Source: Rhodobacteraceae bacterium UBA996 (lineage in GTDB: Bacteria > Pseudomonadota > Alphaproteobacteria > Rhodobacterales > Rhodobacteraceae). From it: a stretch of DNA of 6,667 bases. Below, piece after piece: positions 1 through 4,835 of this stretch (position 1 is its first letter; every line of letters begins with the position of its first letter). Made by a program: the position numbers and the translations under genes. The stretch lies in contig DBBA01000260.1 of the NCBI GenBank assembly GCA_002291955.1, positions 1 to 6,667 of the forward strand. The letters are read 5' to 3'. Below the pieces are notes generated by a model, which was not told the DNA's origin, did not search any database, and saw only the letters and a program-made list of their open reading frames with translations.

Positions 1-478
1 GGGGCGCCGATTTGACCCAAAAGAGGTCGAGGAAATGCACCCCGTTCCTGACAAACCCGAGGATTGTCACGCCAGTGAAGACCAGAACGGCCAGCACCCC
101 CGTGACCGCGATGTGCGACGTGGTGGTGAAGCTCATCGGGATCAGCCCGAGGAAGTTCGCGAACAGGATGAACAAGAACAGCGTCAGGACGTAGGGGAAA
201 TACTTCACACCGTCCTTTCCTGCCACGTCCTCGACCATCTTGTAGACGAAGCCGTAGGTCAGTTCCGCCATGGACTGCGCCCGCGACGGCACGATGGCCC
301 GCCCACGCGATCCGACCGCCATCAGAAGGAAGATGCCCAGGACGGCCAGCGCCATCCACAGCGTCACGTTCGTGGGCGTGTACCAGTGGATCGCGTCGCC
401 GACCTCACCGAATAGCGGTTTCACGCTAAACTGGTCCATCGGGCGGATGTTGAAGCCGCTGCCGCCTTCAGTCGCCAC
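1..478 (-). CDS. atpB: ATP synthase F0 subunit a, N-terminal part (cut by window edge)
   Basis: This is subunit a of the F0 proton channel of ATP synthase, an inner-membrane protein that forms the proton half-channels beside the c-ring. The visible 159 residues read MATEGGSGFNIRPMDQFSVK, then PLFG, a first hydrophobic helix (TLWMALAVLGIFLLMAV), a SRAQSMAELTYGFV segment and the family-typical stretch KYFPYVLTLFLFILFANFLG followed by LIPMSFTTTSHIAVT. The family is about 250 residues long, so roughly the last 90 residues, including the essential Arg of the later helix, lie outside the window. I chose GTG at 478 because it gives the usual MATE- start and has a GAGAGGG stretch 9 bases upstream; an in-frame ATG at 502 would add MAGERATS but lacks a ribosome binding site. 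The start overlaps the end of atpI by 11 bp, suggesting translational coupling. The identity is firm; the start is less so. Confidence 0.95.
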   Translation of the reverse strand, partial: MATEGGSGFNIRPMDQFSVKPLFGEVGDAIHWYTPTNVTLWMALAVLGIFLLMAVGSRGRAIVPSRAQSMAELTYGFVYKMVEDVAGKDGVKYFPYVLTLFLFILFANFLGLIPMSFTTTSHIAVTGVLAVLVFTGVTILGFVRNGVHFLDLFWVKSAP

Positions 479-821
479 GCTCGTCGCCCTCTCGCCCGCC
501 ATCGGCAGCCGCAGCCGCCTTTGCCTCTGCTTCCCGCTGGAGTTCGGCCGCGGTGCGCAGCATCGTCTGCACCCCCGCCGCCAGCCCCAGCAGCACGAAC
601 AGCACCAGGAATATGGGCAGCGTGCCGAACAGCACATCCAGCCCGTATCCGATGCCCAGACCGATCAGAAGACCGGCCACAAGCTCGATCACCATCCGCC
701 AGGCGGTGTTCGCCGTGGAATAGTGCGTGTCCACCCGGGGCGGAGGGGCCGTCGCCGCCTTGAGCGCCGCGATCCGGTCGTCGAGGGCGCGAAGCCGCTC
801 GTCCTCGGATCGGTCCGCCAT
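468..821 (-). CDS. atpI: ATP synthase accessory subunit I (AtpI/AtpZ family)
   Basis: The predicted product is a 117-residue AtpI-type protein, a small membrane factor encoded first in F0 operons and linked in the family to c-ring assembly or Mg2+ supply. A charged N-terminus of about 40 residues (MADRSEDERLRALDDRIAAL) is followed by two membrane helices at about 42-63 and 68-88. The first carries the family-typical ELVAGLLIGLGIGYGLD segment. The tail is charged and Ala-rich (AELQREAEAKAAAAAD). ATG at 821 is preceded by a weak GGGGGA element 12 bases away. It is the first gene of the operon with atpB, and its stop lies inside the atpB start region. A sigma-70-like promoter 40 bp upstream fits expression from this point. 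Family assignment rests on motif, topology and neighbour; the biochemical role in this organism is inferred. Confidence 0.92.
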   Translation of the reverse strand: MADRSEDERLRALDDRIAALKAATAPPPRVDTHYSTANTAWRMVIELVAGLLIGLGIGYGLDVLFGTLPIFLVLFVLLGLAAGVQTMLRTAAELQREAEAKAAAAADGGREGDERGD

Positions 822-860
822 GCTGCGCCAGGTCCCCCGGTGCCCTTTCGGAACGGTGGC

Positions 861-889
861 TGTCTACGGAGGGGTTGCCAAAGAGTCAA
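861..889 (-). promoter_or_regulatory. Sigma-70-like promoter of the atpI-atpB operon
   Basis: On the minus strand a -35 hexamer TTGACT (889-884) is followed by a 17-base spacer and a -10 hexamer TAGACA (866-861). The predicted start of transcription is near 854, giving a leader of about 33 bases before the atpI ATG at 821. The -35 is a 5/6 match to consensus and the spacing is optimal; the -10 is a 3/6 match, usual for GC-rich alphaproteobacteria. A GANTC site (GAGTC, 883-887), the target of CcrM methylation in alphaproteobacteria, overlaps the -35. Confidence 0.6.
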
Positions 890-1002
890 TCGGCGCCGCG
901 ATGCAGAAAAATGTGGTTTTTATAATGCAATATCTGTGGCTTGCGGGGTTTTTGGTATGGGCGGCCCGATGCCCCGGCCCGGGGCCTGCGGCGCGGGCAT
1001 GT

Positions 1003-1018
1003 TCAACCATCCGGTTGA
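1003..1018. promoter_or_regulatory. Candidate operator: TCAACC-N4-GGTTGA dyad
   Basis: A perfect 6 bp inverted repeat, TCAACC (1003-1008) and GGTTGA (1013-1018), is separated by ATCC. It lies 32 bp before the ATG of the ArsR-type gene and overlaps the presumed -35 TTGACT (1015-1020), so bound protein would block RNA polymerase. Short CAACC/GGTTG dyads of this type are, from memory, typical of operators for non-metal ArsR regulators. Autoregulation is an inference. Confidence 0.5.
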
Positions 1019-1049
1019 CTGATGGCCCCCGGTGGGGCAGTCAGACCCG
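1015..1049 (+). promoter_or_regulatory. Candidate leaderless promoter of the ArsR-type gene
   Basis: TTGACT at 1015-1020 is a 5/6 match to the -35 consensus and starts exactly 35 bp before the ATG at 1050. A 17-base spacer puts a poor -10 (CAGTCA, 1038-1043) 6 bases before the ATG, so the transcript would start at or within a base of the start codon. The spacing supports this reading; the weak -10 argues for caution. A stronger TATAAT lies at 921-926 but has no matching -35. Confidence 0.35.
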
Positions 1050-1475
1050 ATGGAAACGCCCGCCGATCCTGTGCGCGAGGCGCGGCTCGATGCCGTGTTC
1101 GCGGCACTCGCCGACCCCACGCGGCGGGCGATCCTGGCCATGCTCTTGGAAGACGACATGGCCGTGACCGACGTGGCCGCGCCCTTCGACATGTCGCTGC
1201 CCGCCGTGGCGAAGCACATCTCGGTCCTCGTGCGGGCAGGCCTGATCCGGCAGGACCGGCGCGGCCGGGTGACCTGGTGCCAGCTCGACCCCGACGCGCT
1301 GCGCGAGGCGTCGGGCTGGATGCTGGCCTTCGGCCAGATCGACGCGATCGACCTGGACGGGCTTGAGCGGTTCCTGGCCGCCGAACTGGCGGGCGACATG
1401 GTGGCGGAGGCCGGGGGCGCTGCCCCCGGACCCCCGGGGTATTTGGGCAAGGATGAAGAGGTCAGTCTTCCTTGA
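1050..1475 (+). CDS. ArsR family winged-helix transcriptional regulator
   Basis: The 141-residue product is a DNA-binding repressor-type protein. Residues 11-30 hold the family start (ARLDAVFAALADPTRRAIL), and residues 37-66 a helix-turn-helix with recognition helix SLPAVAKHISVLVRAGLI, followed by the wing QDRRGRVTWCQLDP (68-81) and a C-terminal dimerisation helix ending LERFLAAELAG. The ALADPTRRAIL type is usually a non-metal regulator; the CxC metal site of classic ArsR/SmtB proteins is absent and Cys77 is the only cysteine. Such genes are often paired with an SRPBCC/AHSA1 gene, but none follows here. ATG at 1050 is preferred over GTG at 1032 because it fits the leaderless promoter spacing and neither start has a convincing ribosome binding site. 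Residues from about 121 to 141 (AGGAAPGPPGYLGKDEEVSL) are encoded by a GC-rich repeat and are probably not part of the ancestral fold. The regulated target is unknown. Confidence 0.88.
   Translation: METPADPVREARLDAVFAALADPTRRAILAMLLEDDMAVTDVAAPFDMSLPAVAKHISVLVRAGLIRQDRRGRVTWCQLDPDALREASGWMLAFGQIDAIDLDGLERFLAAELAGDMVAEAGGAAPGPPGYLGKDEEVSLP
1411..1460. repeat. GC-rich palindromic repeat element (Rhodobacteraceae-type intergenic repeat)
   Basis: A perfect 8 bp stem, CCGGGGGC (1411-1418) and GCCCCCGG (1422-1429) with loop GCT, is followed by a second palindrome ACCCCCGGGGT (1430-1440) and then TATTTGGGCAAGGATGAAG (1440-1458). From memory, the layout of a GGGGGC/GCCCCC hairpin, CCCCGGGGTATTT and an (A)AGATGAAG-like end recurs in gene-flanking positions in Rhodobacter-like genomes; I cannot count copies here. 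It lies between the converging arsR-type and DMT genes and is translated into the ArsR C-terminus. Confidence 0.55.
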
Positions 1476-1569
1476 GCAGAAAGACGAGGGCCGTGATGGT
1501 CAGGGCGATGCCGGGCAACACGAGGGCGGGCGGCGCGCCCTGCCCCAGCGCGATTTCCCACAGGATCAT
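1462..1569 (-). pseudogene. Detached C-terminal segment of the DMT exporter, after the in-frame TGA
   Basis: Reading on in the same frame past the TGA at 1570-1572 gives 35 further codons without interruption, beginning MILWEIALGQGAPPALVL and ending TITALVFLLKED before TGA at 1462-1464. This is a normal last segment of an EamA domain: an LWE motif followed by a final hydrophobic helix and a short charged tail. With it the protein would be 304 codons long, the usual DMT length. An ATG directly follows the TGA (TGAATG), so re-initiation to make a separate 35-residue peptide is conceivable but speculative. Confidence 0.75.
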
Positions 1570-2376
1570 TCAAACCGGCGTGAGGTAGGTATAGGCCATG
1601 ACCTTGGCCGAGGGCAGGCGCATGGTGGCGTATTGCAGGAGGGTCACCGTCGTCGCCCCGGCGAAGACCGCAGTGTACAGGATCGTGATCCAGACGATGG
1701 CGGGAAGCCCCGTCCAGTCGGTCGCGGTAATGTCGCCCGCGCCATACAGCACCAGCACCCCAAGACCGGCCATGTGCGTCAGCCCGGTCTGCGCCATCGG
1801 CGGTTCGCCCCGGTTCAGGCGGCGCGCGAGCGGCGTGTACAGCGCGTGGGCGACGACACCCCAGAAGAAGATTGCTTCGCCCGGGCCGATGCGGAACGCC
1901 AGAAGGGCGGCAAGGTCGGCGCGGAAGATGACCCAGACCGCGCCCATGCCCCCGATGGCCAGCGCCAGCGCCGCGCGGGGCGACGTGCGCTGGCGCATCA
2001 GGACCCAGCCGAACAGGCCCGACAGGATCGGCGTCAGCGTGAACACCGCGGCCGAGGAGACGGGCGGCGCGGTCTTCAGCCCCTCGAACATCGTGACGAA
2101 GTAGAAGGCGAACAGCCCGCCCAGCACCAGCCAGCGCCAGGGCGCCACCAGCGCCGTCCGCGCCAGCCGGTGGCTGGCCGCCGCGATCCCCAGCGTCAGG
2201 CCCGCGGCGATCAGGAACCGCACCGCGTTCAGCGCCGCGGGCGCGATCTCGTTCGCCGCCAACCCGCCCAGCGAGAACGACCCCGCGATCAGCGCCGAGA
2301 AGCCCAGCATCGCCGCGTGGCCGCGCAGCCCCTCGGCCCGGCGGGACGGGCCGGGCCCGACGGCGGTGTCAGCCAT
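1570..2376 (-). CDS. EamA/DMT family transporter, C-terminally truncated by an in-frame stop
   Basis: The product is a 268-residue inner-membrane protein of the drug/metabolite transporter superfamily (EamA type), probably an exporter of small metabolites or amino acids; the substrate cannot be told. Two EamA repeats are visible. The first runs from about 23 to 152, with the usual APAALNAVRFLIAAGL helix and the PPVSSAAVFTLTPILSGLFG segment; the second from about 167 to the end, with PSAKVMAYTYLTPV. The family has ten helices in about 300 residues; here a TGA at 1570-1572 replaces what should be a Trp after TPV and removes the last helix. The missing part is intact in frame downstream. ATG at 2376 overlaps the upstream LysR stop by 8 bp (ATGGCTGA), so it is probably translationally coupled to the regulator. 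The gene may be a recent pseudogene, a functional nine-helix variant, or affected by a base-call error (TGG to TGA is one base). Confidence 0.85.
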   Translation of the reverse strand: MADTAVGPGPSRRAEGLRGHAAMLGFSALIAGSFSLGGLAANEIAPAALNAVRFLIAAGLTLGIAAASHRLARTALVAPWRWLVLGGLFAFYFVTMFEGLKTAPPVSSAAVFTLTPILSGLFGWVLMRQRTSPRAALALAIGGMGAVWVIFRADLAALLAFRIGPGEAIFFWGVVAHALYTPLARRLNRGEPPMAQTGLTHMAGLGVLVLYGAGDITATDWTGLPAIVWITILYTAVFAGATTVTLLQYATMRLPSAKVMAYTYLTPV

Positions 2377-3256
2377 CGGTCCAGGTCTTGGCCACGGCCT
2401 TGAGGTGGCGCAGCATCGCCTGGACCTTGGCGGTGCGGTGCAGGTCCATGTGAGTGACCAGCCACAGGGGGGCGGCCCACTCGGGCCGGGGCGGCAGCGC
2501 CTGCACGAGCGACGGGTGATCGCCCGCCTCGATCACCGGGAAGAAGCCAAGCCCAGCGCCCGCCAGCACCGCTTCCTGCATCACCTGGGGACTGGCGCTG
2601 CGGAATGTCACCCGGTCGCGCGGGACTGCCGTGGCCAGCCAGCGGAAGAACGGCGCGGGCGACCCGTCGCTGTCCGGTCCGACGAAGCGGTGGCCCGCCA
2701 GGTCGGCATCGCCGTCGGGCAGGCCATGCCGGGCCACATAGCTGTCCGACCCGTAGAGCGCGTAGTCGATGGTGAAGTAGGGCTGCACGATGTTGTCGGG
2801 CTGGTTCGGGATCGACCCCGCGCGGATCGCCACATGCGCCTCGCCATACTCCAGCCGGTACACCCGCAGGTCGGTCAGGAAGCGCACGGTGACTTCGGGG
2901 TGGTCGCGCTGGAACTCGTCCATGGCGCGGGTCAGGCGCCCGCCGAGCGAGCCGATCGAGGTGACCACAAGCTCGCCCGTCACCGCATCGCCCCGGCCGC
3001 GGATGCGCCCCGCAAGCTGCGCGAACTGGTCGTCGGTCGCCTGTGCGACCTTCAGCAGGTCCTCGCCGGCCTCGGTCGGCGTGTAGCCGCGGGCGTGGCG
3101 CTGGAACAGCTTCACGCCCAGCCGCCCCTCCAGCGCATCGACGTGGCGGATGACGGTGGCATGGTGCACGCCCAGCGCCTCGGCCGCGCCGCTGACGGTG
3201 CCTGCGCGGGCGACGTGATAGGCGGTGCGGATCTCGTCCCAGGTGTCGATGCCCAT
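2369..3256 (-). CDS. LysR-type transcriptional regulator
   Basis: The 295-residue product has normal LTTR length. Residues 5-65 form the winged helix-turn-helix (TWDEIRTAYHVARAGTVSGA, then AEALGVHHATVIRHVDALEG) ending in the signature LGVKLFQRHARGYTPTEAGE. A linker helix follows at about 66-90, then an effector-binding domain from about 93 to 290 (GELVVTSIGSLGGRLTRAMD onward). ATG at 3256 has a GGGAAGGG purine stretch ending 4 bases upstream. It is first in a two-gene operon with the DMT exporter, overlapping it by 8 bp. LTTRs more often lie divergent from their targets, so control of the exporter would be through autoregulation of the shared transcript. The effector is unknown; family assignment is firm. 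Confidence 0.93.
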   Translation of the reverse strand: MGIDTWDEIRTAYHVARAGTVSGAAEALGVHHATVIRHVDALEGRLGVKLFQRHARGYTPTEAGEDLLKVAQATDDQFAQLAGRIRGRGDAVTGELVVTSIGSLGGRLTRAMDEFQRDHPEVTVRFLTDLRVYRLEYGEAHVAIRAGSIPNQPDNIVQPYFTIDYALYGSDSYVARHGLPDGDADLAGHRFVGPDSDGSPAPFFRWLATAVPRDRVTFRSASPQVMQEAVLAGAGLGFFPVIEAGDHPSLVQALPPRPEWAAPLWLVTHMDLHRTAKVQAMLRHLKAVAKTWTDG

Positions 3257-3290
3257 GCGCCCTTCCCGGTCCCGTCACGCCCGTGCGGCG

Positions 3291-3320
3291 ATGATTGGCC
3301 GACCTGTCCCGCCGCGACAA
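3291..3320 (-). promoter_or_regulatory. Possible promoter of the LysR-DMT operon
   Basis: On the minus strand TTGTCG (3320-3315) and AATCAT (3296-3291) are 18 bases apart, placing a start near 3284 and a leader of about 28 bases before the LysR ATG. The -10 is a 4/6 match, the -35 a weak one. A TGTC-N7-GACA dyad (3305-3308 and 3316-3319) overlaps the -35 and is a possible site for autoregulation. Weak evidence overall. Confidence 0.3.
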
Positions 3321-3723
3321 GGGCCTGCGGGCCCGGGACAAGGGGCGACTGGCCACAAATCCACGACTGAAACATCGTGAGGTCGCACCGGCGGTCCGAC
3401 CCGTCGCGCCGCGGACCTGCAACACGACCGACCTGCCCGCGGGGCGCGCTTGCAGGAAAACCGGCACCTTCCGGAGTTTCACCGATCACGCAGTCGGCAC
3501 CGGTTGCTGTCGCGGCCCTCCCGTGGATTTGTTGTGCGCATACGCGCAGAACCCTGTGAGAAAACGGCCATTCCGTGTTTCAGGGCGCAACCCAAGTATG
3601 GTCGGCGACGGGCAGTGCCCCACGGGATACCGACACGGCGCAAATCGCCGGGCACCGCCCGCCACATCGTCAACCGGGGTCGAAACCCCACGCAACCCGC
3701 GGGCCACAGCGCCCGCATGAACC

Positions 3724-3730
3724 AAAGGAA
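3724..3730 (+). promoter_or_regulatory. Ribosome binding site of the secreted-protein gene
   Basis: AAAGGAA ends 7 bases before the ATG at 3738. It fixes the start of this gene directly before a signal peptide and rules out longer in-frame extensions into the upstream non-coding stretch. Confidence 0.75.
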
Positions 3731-3737
3731 CGCCACC

Positions 3738-4211
3738 ATGCGTACGACCATCCTCTCCTCGATCGTTGCCCTCGCCATCGCCGCCCCGGCCTTTGCCAGC
3801 CCCGGCGCCGACCAGCTGGCCCGCAGCCTGGGTGTCGAACCCGGCGCCTACTCGCTGGCCGAACTGGTGCGTCTGAACGACGCCATCGAGACCGGCAGCA
3901 TCGAGGGCGCCGAAGCCGCCCGCTTCATCCTGAACGGCTCGGCCGACGTCGTGTCGTCGTCGAACCCGGCGGGCGCGATCACCGCGAACGAGGCCCAGCT
4001 GATCGAGCGCGAGCAGATCCGCAACGCCACCCTGTCGTCCGACCAGATTCTGGCGGGCCTGCGCAATGACGCGACCGTGTCGGACCGCGGCGTCGTCACG
4101 CCCACGAAGGCGCTGATCGCGCAGTCGCTGGACGTGGACGCGGCGGCCTTCACCACCGCGGAACTGGTCGCGCTGGAAGCGGCGCGCACGTTCGAAGACA
4201 ACGCGAAGTAA
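3738..4211 (+). CDS. Predicted secreted/periplasmic protein of unknown function with a duplicated motif
   Basis: I do not recognise a named family. The 157-residue product starts with a clear Sec signal peptide (MRTTILSSIVALAIAAPAFA, cleavage expected after AFA at residue 20). The mature part is acidic, Ala-rich and has no cysteine. Residues 27-49 (LARSLGVEPGAYSLAELVRL plus NDA) and 127-149 (IAQSLDVDAAAFTTAELVAL plus EAA) share 11 of 23 residues at an offset of exactly 100, centred on SL.V....(Y/F)..AELV.L, which points to an internal duplication. The linker between is Ser/Asn-rich and then helical (TANEAQLIEREQIRNATLSS). The start is set by AAAGGAA 7 bases upstream and by the signal peptide; the stop is TAA. 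It is monocistronic, with a terminator-like hairpin downstream. A periplasmic role is inferred from the signal peptide only. Confidence 0.85.
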   Translation: MRTTILSSIVALAIAAPAFASPGADQLARSLGVEPGAYSLAELVRLNDAIETGSIEGAEAARFILNGSADVVSSSNPAGAITANEAQLIEREQIRNATLSSDQILAGLRNDATVSDRGVVTPTKALIAQSLDVDAAAFTTAELVALEAARTFEDNAK

Positions 4212-4252
4212 CCTCCGGCACCTCCCTGTCGGAAGACCGGCCCGGCCGGTGG

Positions 4253-4286
4253 CGCGGGGGCCCCTTGGGGCCCCGCGTCCGCATTT
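4253..4286 (+). terminator. GC-rich hairpin, probable terminator of the secreted-protein gene
   Basis: CGCGGGGGCCCC (4253-4264) and GGGGCCCCGCG (4267-4277) can pair over 11 bp with one bulged G, although the innermost pairs must open to form a loop. It begins 42 bp after the stop at 4211 and is followed by TCCGCATTT, a poor T-tract. A second perfect dyad, ACCGGCC-C-GGCCGGT (4236-4250), lies just upstream. The stem is strong; the weak T-tract lowers confidence in intrinsic termination. Confidence 0.5.
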
Positions 4287-4320
4287 GACGCGCGGCACGG
4301 TCATGCGTCAGCATCCGCGC
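4285..4320 (+). promoter_or_regulatory. Candidate leaderless promoter of the membrane-protein gene
   Basis: TTGACG (4285-4290) is a good -35. With an 18-base spacer the -10 is CAGCAT (4309-4314), a 3/6 match, 6 bases before the ATG at 4321, so transcription would start at the start codon. No ribosome binding site precedes 4321, which agrees with leaderless translation. The geometry matches that before the ArsR-type gene. Confidence 0.4.
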
Positions 4321-4800
4321 ATGAAGGTGACGCACGATACCACCGAACTTCTGGTGCTGGACCATGTGCCATGGGGCTTGGCTGTCCTGTTGATGCTGCC
4401 GCTGCTCCTGTTCACTTTCGCGGCAATCGGCATCTTCGCAGCAGGCGATTGGGCCGGAGCCGCGGGTGCAGTGCCTGGCGCTGTGCTGTTCGCGATGGCC
4501 TTGGTCGTGTTCGTGGAACGCCTGCAACTGATCCTTGACCGCCGCACGGGCACCGTGACCCTGCGCCGCCGCACCCTGTGGCGCTACCGGCAGGACACCT
4601 ACGCCCTGGCCAGCCTCGCGCGCGCCCGGGTGGAGTCGAAACGCGGCTCGAAGGGCAAGCGCCTGTACCGCCCGGTGCTGGTGTTCGATGCGGGCGAGGA
4701 TCGCGGTGTCTGGCCTGTGACCGAGATCTACTCCTCGGGCCAGGGCGCCGACCGCACCGCCGCGGCGATCAACCGCTGGCTGGGTCTCCCGCCCGGTTGA
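4321..4800 (+). CDS. Uncharacterised two-helix membrane protein with a cytoplasmic C-terminal domain
   Basis: I do not recognise a named family. The 159-residue product has a polar N-terminus (MKVTHDTTELLVLDHVP), two membrane helices at about 18-41 and 46-66, and a soluble C-terminal domain of about 90 residues (ERLQLILDRRTGTVTLRRRT, then a basic RARVESKRGSKGKR stretch and RPVLVFDAGEDRGVWPVTEI). The LILDRRTGTVTLRRR pattern of alternating strands resembles the PH-like domains that follow helix pairs in many bacterial membrane proteins; this is a guess from pattern. Positive charges after the second helix suggest that the C-terminus is cytoplasmic. The frame is open from 4249, and ATGs also occur at 4303 and 4321. 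I chose 4321 because the promoter spacing fits a leaderless start and upstream residues run into the terminator hairpin. It ends 164 bp before ffh. Confidence 0.75.
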   Translation: MKVTHDTTELLVLDHVPWGLAVLLMLPLLLFTFAAIGIFAAGDWAGAAGAVPGAVLFAMALVVFVERLQLILDRRTGTVTLRRRTLWRYRQDTYALASLARARVESKRGSKGKRLYRPVLVFDAGEDRGVWPVTEIYSSGQGADRTAAAINRWLGLPPG

Positions 4801-4835
4801 CTCCGTGCGTCCGCGGGCGTATCCGCACCCAACTT

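Larger units (their letters stand above)
3257..3737. other. 481 bp gene-free stretch between LysR and the secreted-protein gene
   Basis: No reading frame here looks like a protein: the open frames on both strands are Arg/Pro-rich and lack domain-like patterning. The left end probably holds the LysR promoter. Other visible elements are an 8 bp direct repeat GACAAGGG (3316-3323 and 3337-3344, 21 bp apart) enclosing a GGGCC-TGCG-GGCCC hairpin (3321-3334), an 11 bp inverted repeat ACAAATCCACG (3355-3365) and CGTGGATTTGT (3522-3532), and a TGCGC-ATAC-GCGCA dyad (3535-3548). I find no convincing promoter for the gene at 3738; TATGGT at 3597 is a possible -10 without a -35. A small RNA cannot be excluded. 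Confidence 0.5.

Noticed and set aside
921..926. Perfect TATAAT on the plus strand as the ArsR-type gene promoter.
   Set aside because: The expected -35 position (898-903, GCGATG) does not match, there is no extended -10 TG, and the distance to the gene would be about 120 bp.
973..988. A 16-base sequence CCCGGCCCGGGGCCTG shared with 4931-4946, both upstream of genes.
   Set aside because: It is made almost only of G and C, and in DNA this GC-rich one such match is plausible by chance; the flanks do not extend it.
1570..1572. Programmed recoding of the TGA (selenocysteine or read-through).
   Set aside because: No selenocysteine insertion element is evident, the family uses Trp here, and the base after the stop is A, a poor read-through context. 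Mutation or error is simpler.
1363..2403. A 346-residue plus-strand frame across the DMT gene.
   Set aside because: Arg/Gln/Pro-rich composition typical of a shadow frame; the minus strand carries a clear EamA protein.
2289..3482. A 397-residue minus-strand frame overlapping LysR in another frame.
   Set aside because: It is low-complexity Arg/Pro/Gly sequence; the LysR frame has complete family motifs and a ribosome binding site.
3295..3720. Open frames in the gene-free stretch before the secreted-protein gene.
   Set aside because: No hydrophobic or domain patterning, no ribosome binding site, and composition typical of translated GC-rich non-coding DNA.
3257..3737. A 4.5S RNA, tRNA or riboswitch in the longest gene-free stretch.
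   Set aside because: I found no SRP RNA tetraloop motif, no tRNA T-arm or anticodon arm pattern, and no recognisable riboswitch core.
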